A stretch of 64,000 bases of DNA from Chrysemys picta bellii. Taxonomy: Eukaryota > Chordata > Testudines > Emydidae. How positions within the stretch are numbered: the stretch's first letter is position 1; the number at the start of each line of letters is the position of its first letter. Under the pieces are notes generated by a model. It was not told where the DNA came from, did not search any database, and saw only the letters and a list, made by a program, of their open reading frames with translations. Positions 10,430 through 21,932 of the stretch are shown piece after piece. The stretch spans positions 14,876,836-14,940,835 of the forward strand of contig NC_088805.1 of assembly GCF_011386835.1 (NCBI RefSeq). The letters are read 5' to 3'. The position numbers and the translations under genes were made by a program.

Positions 10430-11935
10430 CTCCTAAACCTGGTGGCACAAACGCTGCCCGTGAGACCTGGGAATTTCCCAGCTAACTTTCCCGCTGTCTC
10501 ACAGGCCCCGCGGTGCTAACACAGATCCATTCTCCCGTAGCTCAGGGAGTCGGGTCTGGGCTTAGCTGCAAACCTTTCAGCCCCACGTTATCCAGCAGGA
10601 AGAAGCAAAGCAGGGCCCAAACCCCCTTTGAAAGCGCCCCTGGCTGTCTGCTGTGCAGTGTGGAGGGAGGCCCAGAGCCCAGTAGAATGCAGGTTTCACC
10701 AGGAAGGGAGGAGTTCTGGAGGGAAGGGAATGGTGCCATCAGCTGCTTCAGCCCTTGGGTTCCCCGGCTGATCATTGTAGAATCAGGCAGAATTGTCCTT
10801 CTTCCCATGCCAAAGCTCGGCAGTGAGGGTAGCTGTCAGGCCCTGAGCACTGGCAGGGTTATAAGCAGGGTTATAAATTGCCAGGAGCCCAGATCCCAGG
10901 GGACAAGAGATCCTGGTCACACAACGCAGCCGTGGAGTTAGAGACAATTCTTATAAAGCACTGAGTTCTGCAGCTTAGAGTAACTGCTGGGAACCGCTGT
11001 AAATGTGACCTTCCCCACCGGGGGGAGATCTTCATCTACAATGTCCAGTGTCCAGGCCAGAGGAGCATAAGGCGACCAACAGCTGGGATACAGAAGCCTC
11101 TCTGGGCTTCATAGGCGTATTTATCTATACAAAGAAATCTCCGATTTGCAATAGTGTGAAACCAGCCACAGGCATCCCCCCCACCCTCTGCACTCCAGGG
11201 TCCGTCCCCTCACCAAACTGCTTCAGATTCCAGGCACCCCACTGTTTCCTGGTTTGGGGGAAAGGGGCAGACAGGGGTGAGCAGCAGGCAGGCCAGTGCA
11301 GATGGGGCATGTGCCCAGAGCAGGTATGAAGCTAAAAGCCAAGCGACTTTTGCAGCAACAGTTTAATTCAAAGTTCTCCTGGGACCCAGCACGTGTCATT
11401 CTTGGGGGTGACACTGACCTGTCCCTCTGCTGGGATCTGAACAGAGATCAGAGCAGGAACACGAGCTCCCAGCAAGATATTTTCCAGCTGGGACCCCACC
11501 AACTTCCCTCCTCCCGTCCCATCTCCACCTCCTTCCCCAGGTGTCAGTCACCAGAGCTGTATCCTGTGCCCTAGAGTCTGCACCAGTCAGTCCAGGGCAT
11601 CCCCACAGGACACGCAGGAGAGGGATGTGACACTTTACCCAGGGTTACTGGGACCAGAAACACTCCCTGCTAATTCAGTGCCAGTGTGTGTGTGTGTGGG
11701 AGGGGGTGGTTATGAAAACCCATCATAATCCATGTGCTCCATGCAGGTAAATGAGTGACGACAGCACATTTCCCGGTCGGAGTTCTCCGCACTGGGATCA
11801 CATTGGCTTCCCCTGAGCAAATGATAAAGCAGAGGGGCCTTTCTTCCTTCTGTCACATGGGACCTTAGAGAGCGATTCTGCCCAGGCAATCTGCAGGTCT
11901 CAGCTTCGATATGAGAAACCACCAGCATCAGGCAG
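10430..11935. other. V4 upstream region with a possible V-like exon relic
   Basis: Paralogous to 39820-41330 and 61592-63082. At 10505 an AG acceptor after a pyrimidine tract precedes a frame reading GPAVLTQIHSPVAQG and then LSC, which resembles framework 1 of a light-chain V exon in the right splice phase. Homology fades after the cysteine and no leader is visible. A short GT run lies near 11684. The rest is unassigned. Confidence 0.4.
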
Positions 11936-11977
11936 ATTTGCATGAAGGGGCCGTTCTCCAGCGCTGGGGGTTTAAGA
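11936..11977 (+). promoter_or_regulatory. V4 promoter
   Basis: Octamer ATTTGCAT 11936-11943 and TTTAAGA 11971-11977. Unlike V3 there is no CCAAT box just upstream. Confidence 0.78.
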
Positions 11978-12045
11978 GAGAATCGGAGGGTCCCAGGCAC
12001 AGACCCGTTTGCCTCAGGAAGCCGAGCTCGTCTGGATTCCCCACC

Positions 12046-12511
12046 ATGGCCTGGGCCCCTCTGCTCCTCGCGCTGCTCACGTACTGCTCAGGTGAGGGAA
12101 TTGTTTCCTTCAGTGACAAGAACATTAAAGGAACTTGCAGGTGAGGAGGTTTGTCTGTGAGGATCCGGAGTCCTTGTGCTGAGTGTGTTTGTAATGTTGA
12201 TTTCAGGGGTCAGTTCGCAGCCCGTGGTGACTCAGGAGCCCTCGATGTCGGTGACCCCAGGAGGGGCTGTCACTCTGTCCTGCAGCCTGAGCTCTGGAAC
12301 CATCAGCACCGGCAACTATCCCTCCTGGTACCAGCAGAAACCAGGCTCTGCTCCTCGGATGCTTATATACAACACCAATAGCAGACCCTCCGGGATCCCT
12401 GCCCGGTTCTCTGGGTCCATATCCGGTAACAACGCTGCCCTGACCATCACCGGTGTCCAGGCAGAGGATGAGGCTGACTATTACTGTGTTGTACATACTG
12501 GTAGTGCGTAT
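12046..12511 (+). CDS. IGLV: V4: immunoglobulin lambda variable segment, intact
   Basis: Leader exon 12046-12091, GT-AG intron, V exon 12207-12511; 117 codons ending in frame at the heptamer. QPVVTQEPS family with C41, W56 (SWYQQKPG) and C109, and a short germline CDR3 start VVHTGSAY. It is closest to V17, which holds the same place in the third paralogous block. The 3' flank was later interrupted by a hAT insertion that does not touch the gene or its RSS. Confidence 0.93.
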
Positions 12512-12550
12512 CACAGTGATCCAGCCAGATGGGGAACTGAGACAAAAACC
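12512..12550 (+). other. V4 23-RSS
   Basis: CACAGTG 12512-12518, 23-bp spacer, ACAAAAACC 12542-12550. Confidence 0.93.
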
Positions 12551-12764
12551 TCCCCAGTCTTCCCCCCGTCATCTCCTCCAGCCTGGGCTCTGCACTGGCT
12601 GCACAGTTTGTTTCCTCCCTTCAATACATCAGACACTCATTGCTCGTTTTTAAAAATTTCAGCCGTTTGCTGTCAGTAGGGGGCGCTGCTCCACCCACTC
12701 CCCATTCACTCCCTCTGGGGGGGATGTCAGCCACTGTTATGCTCATTGCTTGGTCTGTCTAGCA

Positions 12765-14047
12765 CAGAGGTTCCCAAACTTATTTGGCCTACCGCCCCCT
12801 TTTCAGAAAAAAAATTACTCAGCGCCCCCCTTTTCAGAATAAAATTACTCAGCGGCCCCCTGGAAATCTACCTTCTTTAAGCGAACAAACAGAAAGATGC
12901 AGTGACAAATTTGCATTCTTTTATGTATCTATATTTCTACCTACGTCCTACAATATAGTAAAGAAAGATGTGTTATTAGAATATCGCCCACGACATCAGG
13001 TATACAGTGGTTTTTGCGTAAGACGGCAAAAGACAACCAAACTAAAATACTAATGAAACTAATAAACTGGGTTTTGTTCTTTGCTCAGCATTAGATATAT
13101 GTATTTGATATTAAATTGTCAAATATCAAACTAAATTTATCAAGAAATAATTAATTTAAAAAATAATCAATATGCAATTAAAAATCAGTTAATAGTTTTA
13201 ATTTAGTTTGCCCTTATTTAAATAATTGTTCCTTATTAACACACGCCTTATTTACCAATTAACACAGATGATTCGATAGATATAAATAAATGTTAATAGT
13301 TAACAGTTTTTTTACGATTTCATTCCCGTTTTTGTTAATATTGTAATAAAAATATGACAAATATATTGACTGTACACTTCAAATAGTACTGTACCGACAC
13401 AAGCCTGCTACAATTTTATTATTAGTAAGCACTAGAGACACAGAAACGTACGGTAGATATGTAAGAAAATGTATAAAAATACTCACGTGTAAATTGCTGT
13501 TTTATTGAAACAACAATAATACAATTTGCTTTGTATGTGATCCGTAATCCGTAAAGATCAAAGGTATTGAATATGAATAAAAAATTTTAAATACTTATTG
13601 CACTATTGTTAACTGCTTTTTACACAACTCAGAAACAATCTAAATTAGATTTCATACATGTCGCCTATTTATAGTATCATATTGTAAACAAGTCATTACA
13701 CGCACATATTCCTGCCGATGCATGCTGGACTTCCCGACAATGCGCGACATGCTCGCCTGCCAACACTTGCTTGTTAAGAGCTCTTGGCGGACTTGACACC
13801 TGATCGGTTATAATTTGTGAATTTATTTGGAAAATAAAGTAATTACTACAACTTTAACTCTATGTTACACAACAGATGAAACATGTACGAACGTTTTTTC
13901 AAAATTTTCTTATATTCTCTTCTTTATGCTTCCACCGCCCCCTTATTTTTATTCAATGCCCCCCAATTGCACCCGAGGCTACTACTGCCCCCCTGGATCG
14001 TTCCAGCGCCCCCCAGGGGGTGGTATTGCCCACTTTGGGAACCTCTG
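12765..14047. mobile_element. Non-autonomous hAT element, AT-rich, 1283 bp
   Basis: Terminal repeats CAGAGGTTCCCAAA and its complement at the right end (TTTGGGAACCTCTG) are flanked by a perfect 8-bp target duplication GTCTAGCA (12757-12764 and 14048-14055). The uninterrupted site is present at about 63902 and, with one change, near 42158 and 50555. The AT-rich interior has only short frames and no recognisable transposase. Its base composition contrasts sharply with the surroundings. Confidence 0.92.
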
Positions 14048-14095
14048 GTCTAGCAGGAACAACCATTCCTGCCTTATAGATCCCCGTGTTACAGA

Positions 14096-14218
14096 TAGGG
14101 TGACCAAACTGCAAGTGTGAAAAATCGGGACAAGGGGTAGGGAATAATAGGTGCCTATGTAAGAAAAAGCTCCATAAATCGGACTGTCCCTATAAAATCG
14201 GGACATTTGGTCACCCTA
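14096..14218. mobile_element. hAT-type MITE, TAGGGTGACCA family
   Basis: 123 bp with ends TAGGGTGACC and GGTCACCCTA and a perfect 8-bp target duplication GTTACAGA (14088-14095, 14219-14226). The same insertion begins at 63950, so it predates the duplication of this block. The empty site is visible near 7612. Confidence 0.9.
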
Positions 14219-14226
14219 GTTACAGA

Positions 14227-14765
14227 CCCACCACTATCTGGGTCAAACTGGGATCAGACGGCCACATGCTCCTTGGGTAAACAGACATGTCTCCCCTAAC
14301 CAGTTCCCCTGTGTTACCTCACCGGCTGGACAACACCCTGAGTGTCCTGGAAGTTAGAGGTAACTTAGGAAGGACCTATCAGATCCCTTAGTCCATTCCA
14401 GTTGCCAGGGCTAGATGAAGTGTCCAGATACAGTGTTTATCAGATAACATATGATATCCTCCCTGGCCTCATCCCAGCTGCTTTGCAGCTTCCCTGGTCC
14501 TCTCCAGAAGTTCATTAGTTTCTCCATGGTCTCTGTTCCTCCTGGCCCCTGCAATCCAGCAAGCCACTGGCCCGTGGCCATGTCCAGTTCCCTGTGGGCC
14601 AGTCTCGGTGCTCAGGTACCATAGTGATGGGTCCAGCATAAGAATCTCAATAGAAAAGTTCATCTGCTGGCTGCAGAGTCAGTGTCCCGCTGCAGGGAAG
14701 GCCGGGGCTGTCCTAGCCAAAGCAGGAGTGTTGGTGGCTGTGTCCCAAATCCCCCCCTGCTCTCC
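14227..14765. repeat. V 3' flank, retained before the composite pseudogene
   Basis: Shared with 22680-23190, 42200-42790 and 50600-51190. Non-coding; no independent gene seen. Confidence 0.55.
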
Positions 14766-15130
14766 ATGGAGAGACAGGAGTGTGCCCAGCAGTGGAGCTA
14801 GACATTGAAATACAAGGTCAGATGAACAAGCGCAGGATCAGCCTACTAAGCAGGGCCGGCTCCAGCATTTCTGCCGCCCCAAGCAAAAAAAAAAAAGCCA
14901 CGATCGGCGGCGGTAATTGGAAAAAAAAAAAAGCCATGATCGGCTCCAGAGGGTGTGAGAGACCTGCCGCCCCCGAATTGCCGCACGTGCCGCCCCTCTC
15001 CCTTGGCCACCCCAAGCACCTGCTTGTTAAGCTGGTGCCTGGAGCCAGCCCTGCTAATAAGAGACCTCCCTGGCCTGTTTGTAGGCAGAGACTGGCCTAA
15101 AGTGATGTCCCAGCCCTGTTACAAGACGGG
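14766..15130 (+). mobile_element. LTR-retroelement fragment (end of protease region), split by a MITE
   Basis: Two coding-like pieces flank the MITE at 14851-15053. The first reads VCPAVELDIEIQG; the second contains GRDW (15084-15095), a motif I associate with the region just after the protease in Ty3/Gypsy-like pol. The same pieces sit continuously in the longer remnant at 26581-27960 and before V13 and V15. Decayed, with no complete frame. Confidence 0.45.
14851..15053. mobile_element. hAT-type MITE, CAGGGCCGGCTCCAG ends
   Basis: 203 bp with ends CAGGGCCGGCTCCAG and CTGGAGCCAGCCCTG. Target duplication CTACTAAG (14843-14850) and CTAATAAG (15054-15061), one mismatch. Empty sites remain near 42880 and 51277. 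Two A-runs lie inside. Confidence 0.88.
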
Positions 15131-15429
15131 TACTGCTTGGACGAGCTGGCCATAGGACGATCCTCGCTTTGACATGGGCTCTTGGGCCAGAGGCTAGACT
15201 GAGGTGTGTGGACTGGACAGCCTGGGGCAGTGGGTCCAGAGAGTTGGGCAAGAGACGCCAATGACTACAGGCCCTGGAGACACAGTTACAGGAGGCAAAA
15301 TGTTACACCTGGGGGAGGTGAAAGCCTCATGACAGACAATAATGGAGGAGGCTGTAAAGCCAAAGCGAGAACTGATTCAGACAAGACGAGACCTGGTACG
15401 AAAATGACTGTTGTCAGCAACTCGAGCGG

Positions 15430-15695
15430 GAACTAGCTGCACTGTTCAACTCTCCTGCACCATCAGCAGTGGGTACCCGATCCCACACGCCACCTGGCAC
15501 CAGCCGAAAATTGGAAATACTCCAAAATATCTTCTGTGGTACAAATCCAATGCTGGCAAGCACAAGGACACTGGGGTCCCCAGTCGCTTTTCCGGTTCTA
15601 AAGATGCGGCTAATACAACCAGCAACCCAACCATCACCGACGTCCAAGCAGACGATGAGGCTGGTTGTTTCTGTGGCACAGGGAGTGGGATGCTG
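15430..15695 (+). pseudogene. V5: lambda V pseudogene without leader, composite family
   Basis: A V exon from late framework 1 (TVQLSCTISSG) to the heptamer, with framework 3 VPSRFSGSKDA. No leader, octamer or framework 1 start is present; upstream is the non-V sequence seen also before V13 and V15. The tryptophan context is altered (TWHQPKIG) and the region before the second cysteine reads EAGCFC instead of ADYYC. The upstream sequence contains stops (TGA at 15330 and 15404 in the frame open in V13). The RSS is intact. It is related to V6. Confidence 0.85.
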
Positions 15696-15734
15696 CACAG
15701 TGATGCAGCCAGACAGAGAACTTAGACAAAACCC
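15696..15734 (+). other. V5 23-RSS
   Basis: CACAGTG 15696-15702, 23-bp spacer, ACAAAACCC 15726-15734. Confidence 0.85.
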
Positions 15735-16556
15735 TTGTTCCAGAGTCCAGGCATTTCACACAAACAAAGCCAGGGCAGGAAAAGAACAGACCCTGGGCCC
15801 TAATAAGAACAGCACCATTACTAAAGGCCGAGTCTGCAAAATGATCAAGCTACACAACACACAGAAGCCACATCGAGAGCAACTGAGTAGTAAAGCCCCC
15901 CCAGGCACTTTCACTCCTCAGTCCCGCTATCCACGTACCTGACACGTCACCGGGTGTTCCCAACTCCGGGCTATCTCTGCATCTGAAATAGTAGCACAGG
16001 AGTGGAATTGGAGGGACATATTAACACATAGCCACATTCATAGGACAAACTGGGCTGTCTGTAGCTGGGAACTACAATGAATCTCTCAAACTCTTCTGCA
16101 GCTCAGTGATGGGGATCGGTTACAAGTAGGCACCAGAGGGCGACGTCTCCCTGCATTTGCACTGTGAACTGTCTACAATGGAATTAAGTAACTGACACAT
16201 ATTTATCTTCACCTGTGTGTGCGCCAGACTGTGGTGTTCAAACAGCTGCTTCCTGTCCAATCCCTGGTGCAGACAGATTGGTGAGACAGAGCATTGAAGG
16301 AACCCCAATGCATTGAGTTAAGTTGGAGATATATAAAGAACTGCTTTGGTGTAGCTGCTGGACACTGATTTATAAAGATTTTTTTTAACATGTACATTTA
16401 ACGTCCAACTGTGCAACAAAAAGTTGCCCAGGAATGTTCTGCAGAGGTGGCTGCACTGCAGTGGTGGGTGCAGTAATCCTGACCATTTATAGCTATTATA
16501 AAATGTCTCTGTGTAATATAATAATGCTGAGCTCTTCTGTCTTGCACTACAGAGAC
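15735..16556. repeat. Diverged V 3' flank after V5
   Basis: A diverged relative of 430-1150 and 19440-20200. No gene supported. Confidence 0.5.
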
Positions 16557-16847
16557 TTAGGGTACATCTACACTACAGCGGGGAGTCGGTTTAAGATACG
16601 CAAATTCAGCTACGTGAATAGCGTAGCTGAATTCGACGTATTACAGCCGACTTACCCTGTTGTGAGGACGGCGGCAAAATCGACTTCTGCCGCTTTTTGT
16701 CGGCGGCGCTTACTACCACCTCCGCTGGTGGAGTTAGAGCGCCGATTCGGGGATCGATTGTCGCGTCCCGACGGGACGCAATAAATCGATCCCCGAGAGG
16801 TCGATTTCTACCCGCCGATTCAGGCGGGTAGTATAGACCAGGCCTAA
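16557..16847. mobile_element. Harbinger-type MITE
   Basis: Starts TTAGGGTACATCTACAC and ends TATAGACCAGGCCTAA, an imperfect inverted pair bounded by TTA and TAA, the usual 3-bp PIF/Harbinger target. Inside is a strong hairpin around GATCGATTGTCGCGTCCCG at about 16753-16792. No coding capacity. Confidence 0.6.
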
Positions 16848-17028
16848 GAAGTGAACAGATTTTTTCTGGTATATGATCAGCTGCTACAAAAGAACCAGGC
16901 TGAGATCTAACAGTCAGTTCAACAGAACTTGTACCACTCGCTGGGATAGGATAATAACTCTAATAACACCACCACCACTGGTATCAGTTAAATGGCCGTA
17001 AAAACTGAACTCCCCTGTGACCCAGAGT

Positions 17029-17314
17029 CAGCGGCTGCTCTATGTATTTTGCCGCCCCAAGCACGGCAGTCAGGCAGCCTTCGGCGGCGCACCTGCGAGA
17101 GGTCCGCTGGTAAGGTGGATTCGGCGGCTTGCCCGCGGGAGGTCCGTCGGTCCCACAACTTCGGCGTACCTGACACCAAATTGCCGCCGAAACCGCGGGA
17201 CCGGCGGACCTCCCACAGACAAGCCGCCGAAGGCAGCCTGACTGCCGCCCTCACAGCAACCAGCAGGCCGCCCCCAGTGTGCACTTGGTGCGCTGCTGCC
17301 TGGAACCGCCCCTG
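17029..17314. mobile_element. hAT-type MITE with an internal inverted repeat
   Basis: 286 bp between near-identical 8-bp targets CCCAGAGT (17021-17028) and CCCAGAGC (17315-17322). The right end TGGAACCGCCCCTG is related to the MITE at 14851. Arms of 25 bp at 17064-17088 and 17223-17247 pair with one mismatch, giving a long foldback. Confidence 0.75.
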
Positions 17315-17322
17315 CCCAGAGC

Positions 17323-18243
17323 TAACCCAGGACAGTCTGATGGCTGAAGAGCAGGTTCTACAGGTCACTCTCTGTAGGTAAATCGAGTGTAATTGTCGCC
17401 CCCTGCTGGGTTGGCTGGAGCACTGTAAGAACCAACCCTTTTCCCGGGACAGCACATGGGAGCCAGGTGGCCCACGACTCAGAGACAGGCGCTGAGCTGC
17501 AGCTACTAGGTCTTGTAGATTGTAGCACCTGGTGGGTCCCAAGAACTCCCCTGACACCCGCCTCCAGTGTCACAGTCCTCCCAGCCCCCCCACCAGCCCC
17601 CGTGCATCACACGTCACAAACCTCCCGCCCGTCTGCCATGGAACCTCCCGCCCTTCATCTGGGCCCCGCGGCTGCTCAGCAGACTCATCCCCTGGGGTTT
17701 GTTCTCCCAGCTGGCAGCCGGCAGCACTGAATTCAGAACAACCCCCGACCGCCCCGGGCCCTTTCACCCCTAACTGTTACCACATAAACGTTCTCTCTCT
17801 TCCCTAGCCGGGGGAGCTACAGTCACTGTCCCACCGCTGCTGAGGGGCTGGGAAATAAGGAATCCACACCCATGGGAACTTATAGGAAAAATGCCAAGCT
17901 GGCTTGATACAGACCTGATACAAACCTGAGCAAATTAGCAACAGGAGTCGTCCCTTTAGAGACTGTCCCTGTCAGTCATTGTGTTTGGCCCCATCCTATT
18001 TGAAGTGTTCAAGCCCCAGTTTATTGGGGTCTACAAAATATTAGCCCAAAACACAAAAGGGAGAGGGCTGAAAAGAACCCAGGACTCAAAGGGGCTTACA
18101 GAAGGTAACTAGCTATCAGTGACCAATAGGAGGAAGGACACACTCGGATCAGGAGGTGTTTGCAGTGCGGAGGCTGAGAACACAAATGAGAACCCCCCTG
18201 GTGCACACAAACTCTACAGCAGCAGCCAGTGAGCAGGGGGCAG
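17323..18243. other. V6 upstream region
   Basis: Mostly unique sequence within the window; open frames are short and overlapping with no recognisable protein. Nothing assigned. Confidence 0.4.
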
Positions 18244-18285
18244 ATTTGCATGAAGGGGCCGTTCTCCAGCTCTGGGGGTTTAAGA
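18244..18285 (+). promoter_or_regulatory. V6 promoter
   Basis: Octamer ATTTGCAT 18244-18251 and TTTAAGA 18279-18285. Confidence 0.78.
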
Positions 18286-18350
18286 GAGAATCAGAGGGTC
18301 CCAGCCAGAGACCCGCTTACCTCAGGAAGCCGAGCTCGTCTGGATCCACC

Positions 18351-18858
18351 ATGGCCTGGGCCCCTCTGCTCCTCACGCTGCTCACTTACTGTTCTGGTAA
18401 AGGGGAGGGTTTCTGGTAATTTAAAGTGACTTTTGACTGAATTCCTGCATATTCCTGATTCCCAGACTCCTGGCTCAGCAGGAAATGTGCAGGCGTTAAC
18501 TCCAAGCCACGACGATCATGCAGGATTTTCTCTTTCTTTCCAGGTTCCCTCTCCCAGGTTACTCTGACTCAGCCGCCCTCAGTGTCAGTGTCCATTGGCA
18601 ACACAGTTAAACTCTCCTGTGCCCTCAGCAGTGGATACACATTTGGAGATGTTATGTGGTACCAGAAGAAAGATGGGAACAGTCCAAGATACCTTCTGAG
18701 GTACAACAAAGAGTCTGACAAACACCAGGGCTCAGGGGTCCCCAGTCGCTTTGCTGGTTCCAAAGACGCCTCTAACACAACCGGCTACTTAACCATCACC
18801 GGGGTCCAAGCAGAGGATGAGGCTGATTATTACTGTACTGCGTGGTCTGGGAGTGCTG
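18351..18858 (+). CDS. IGLV: V6: immunoglobulin lambda variable segment, second family, intact
   Basis: Leader exon 18351-18396, GT-AG intron of 147 bp, V exon 18544-18858. The roughly 120-residue product has mature start QVTLTQPPSVSVS, C41, W54 (MWYQKKDG), the long CDR2 region YNKESDKHQGSG, framework 3 SKDASNTTGYLTI, and C113 followed by TAWSGSA. The long CDR2 resembles the mammalian IGLV5 group and VPREB-like domains, but the RSS and ordinary leader argue for a normal V segment. It is the only intact member of this family here; V5, V13 and V15 look like broken relatives. Confidence 0.9.
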
Positions 18859-18897
18859 CACAGTGACACAGCCAGATGGGGAGCTCAGACACAAACC
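18859..18897 (+). other. V6 23-RSS
   Basis: CACAGTG 18859-18865, 23-bp spacer, ACACAAACC 18889-18897. The nonamer differs from the ACAAAAACC of the main family. Confidence 0.9.
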
Positions 18898-19024
18898 TTC
18901 CCCTTCCTCCTTCAATGCTGTATGAGTTCATCATGTGTCAGCGCTAAGTTATGATCATTCACCCAGTCTGAAAGCACTGAGGTGTCCCCATGCTCTGTCC
19001 CAGTCCCCTGTGATGGCAGCTCAC

Positions 19025-19149
19025 TAGGGTGACCAGACAGTAAGGGTGAAAAATTGGGACAGGGGATGGGGGGTAATAGGCACCTGTAGAAGAAAAAAGA
19101 CCCAAATATGGAGACTGTCCCTATAAAATAGGGACATCTGGTCACACTA
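19025..19149. mobile_element. hAT-type MITE, TAGGGTGACCA family
   Basis: 125 bp with ends TAGGGTGACCAGAC and GGTCACACTA and a perfect target duplication CAGCTCAC (19017-19024, 19150-19157). Independent of the insertion at 14096. Confidence 0.9.
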
Positions 19150-19157
19150 CAGCTCAC

Positions 19158-21805
19158 TAACTTGTTCTGGAAATTTAAGGCAAAATGTTTGTCCCACTGA
19201 ACTGAACAGCAGTTTTATCATCACCTTCAGTGGGACCAGGATTTGACACCTCCCCACATCCTCCCTCCCCCCCCCCACTCCCCGCCAGTGCAGTCTGGCT
19301 GCAGCAATGAGATTCAGTTATAATCCTAAAGAAAACATTCTAAAATCCAGTTCCCAGATCCATGCTGTGAGAGGAGGTGGTTTGTGTCTATTAAATACCA
19401 GCTCATTCTTCAGTGAAACTCAGAGTCTGCGGAGCGGGGTGTTAGATCCCAGAGCCCAGGCATTGCACACACAAGCCGAGCCAGGGTAGGAAAGGGACGG
19501 ATCTGGCCATGATACAATCTAACCGGTAGGAAAGGGTTAACCTGCCAAATGACCAGGCGAAACAAGACTCAGAAGCCACATTGAGAGCCACCTCCCAGTA
19601 AAGACCCCACCACTCGCCCCAGTCCTGCTGTACGTGTATCTGAGGAGTCACAAGGGTTCCCCAGTCCTAGCTATTCCTACATGCAAATATGAGCCCAGGA
19701 GGTGAGTTGGAGGGACACAATAACACACAGCCATACTCACAAATGGCAAACTGGGCTGGATGTAGCTGGGACCTGTCATGAATCTCTCCTTCAACTCCAG
19801 AGATTGGAGAGAATTCAATGGGATGCGAGAAGCAGCTGGATTTCCCGAGCTGCTGTGGGGCAGGATAGTGATGTGGTGCAGCTCTGACTCTGGGCACCAG
19901 AGACTGGAGAGAATAAAATGTGATTTGAGACGCACCTGGATTTTCCCCATCTACTGTTCTGCAGATGGGCGACATGATTCAGTTACGACTGGGCACCAGG
20001 GGGCGCTGTCTCCTTACACTTGTATCCTGAACTGTTTCTAATTGAAAAAAGTAACTTTTCAATACAAATTTGTCTTCAAGAGTCTGGCGCACAGACCGTG
20101 GTGTTTGAACAGCTGCGTCCTTTCAGATCCCTCATTCAGACCGAGTGGTGGGGGAGGAGTGAGACAAAATCGGGGGCACCCAAATTTACTGATTTAGGTT
20201 CATGAACCACTTCTCAATGGCGTTGCTGGGTATTTCTTTGCAAAGTGTTTTTTTCATTACATGCAATTTAACCAACGTTACATTTAATGCTGAACATCTC
20301 TGCAAAATGTTGCCCTGGAATGTCCTTCAGAGGTGGCTGCATCACTGTGATTATTGCGTATCTGTATTTCTGTAGCCCCTGGGAGGACAGGTCACAGCCC
20401 AGGTCCCGGTTGTGCTGGGCTCTGTACAAACACAGAACACAGAGATGGTCATGGCTAAGGAGGGAACAATCTCAGTATGAGACAACAGACAACACGGGGC
20501 GACAGACCGGCCTGTGGGTGGCAGAAGGCAGCAATGAGACAATCCTGGCAGCGGGATGGGAAGAGTCTTAGCACACCCATGGCCTGACTGCTGGCAATAT
20601 GTTTGTAGGCATCACGGCAAAGGGGAGCTGGAAGGAGGCTGGCAGGAGGGGAATGAGTTAGTTCTGGGGGTGTCCAGGGCACGTGTCCACGTGTGAGGGG
20701 CAGCATGGGGGACGCTGGCCCGGCTGCACTGCAGTGGTGGCGGCAGTGACCCCTCTCCATGTGCACGTAATAGAAAATATCTGTGTGCCCAGCGATGCAA
20801 AGCTCGTCCATTGCTCTCTACACGTCAGACGTGCTGCGCTAACGTTACGCTAACGACCCCTCCCAGCAGCCCCGTAACTGCCGTTCATAGACCAAAGGCC
20901 AAATTCAGAGCTGAGCACCCCTAGCTGTACCCACATGGAACTGACATCCCCTTCCGCCCCCGCTGGATTTGGCCCAGTGAGGCTGACTCCGCGGGAATGA
21001 TCCAAGTTTGTTTCACTGTCACTGTGAGGGGCCAGGAGGACAGGGGAGTAGCTAGAAAAGCCAGGGACAAGGGGGCACAGGGAGGTGCTGTAGCATCACC
21101 CTCCATTCAGGGTGGCTCGCGCTTCCCCGTCTGTCCAGAACATGGCGCAGATACCAAGGACAGGACTTAGAACCCGATTTGTAAAGGGATTTAGACGCAT
21201 AAAGATTTAACTAGGGACCTTTAAAAATCTGCCCCTTAGTCCTTTGGCTCAAGGTATAGATGCTCCTGTTCAGCCCTACAGCGCTCCTGTTCGATCTCAG
21301 GGGATGATCTAGCTATCAGTCACTACAGAGTGTTTGGCACCAGGTAATATTGATGTTTGCATCCATGCAGGTAGTTGCAACTGCTGCCTACAGACTAAGA
21401 AATTGGTCAGAGAGTCTAAGTAGTGATCAGATTTTCTCTGCTACATGCGCAGCTTTTAAAAGTGTGTTTCCCAATAACTAACAATAAACATTTCTCTGAG
21501 ATCCAGCTCCCTGCACAGGCAGTTACAAAGAACTTGTGAGTCTGTGTGATGCCACCATCTGGTTGTGTTAAATATTATTTAAGGAGTAGGTTAAAGTAAG
21601 GACCCCTTACAATAAATAATACTAGCAAAACCTGTTTCAATTTGAACTTGACATAATAATTGAAAATGTACAAATTTATAGGGAGGTACTTTTTAAAAAA
21701 AATAACAAATCTTATTTAAAATAAAGCCTAATCTGGAAGTTGTATTTGAAATGTGAGTGTCTTTGTTGTTAAAACTGAGGATTAAGGTTTTTTAAAAACC
21801 TGCAG
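19158..21805. repeat. Diverged copy of the inter-cassette spacer
   Basis: Same order of segments as 430-2768 (shared flank, interspersed-repeat-like part at about 20375-20720, AT-rich V upstream region at 21340-21800) but visibly more diverged. There is no Harbinger insertion at the matching place near 19800. No gene supported. Confidence 0.65.
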
Positions 21806-21866
21806 CCAATGTACAGGGAGTGGATTTGCATGAAGGGGCCGTTCTCCTGCACTGGGGGGTTAAGAG
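21806..21866 (+). promoter_or_regulatory. V7 promoter
   Basis: CCAAT 21806-21810, octamer ATTTGCAT 21824-21831, TATA-like TTAAGAG at 21860-21866, one base shorter in T than in the other genes. Confidence 0.75.
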
Positions 21867-21932
21867 AGAATCGGAGGGTACCAGCCACAGACCTGTTTGC
21901 CTCAGGACGCCGAACTCGTCTCGATTCCCACC

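Noticed and set aside
11048..11574. Frames around 11048-11574 and their counterparts at 40440 and 62195
   Set aside because: Similar in three copies only because the block is triplicated; no domain and no exon boundaries that fit.
15430..15695. V5 as a functional V gene
   Set aside because: It lacks promoter, leader and the start of framework 1, and the context of the second cysteine is altered.
16557..16847. Regulatory hairpin or ncRNA in the GATCGATT palindrome
   Set aside because: The hairpin lies inside a MITE with TTA/TAA borders, which explains the symmetry.
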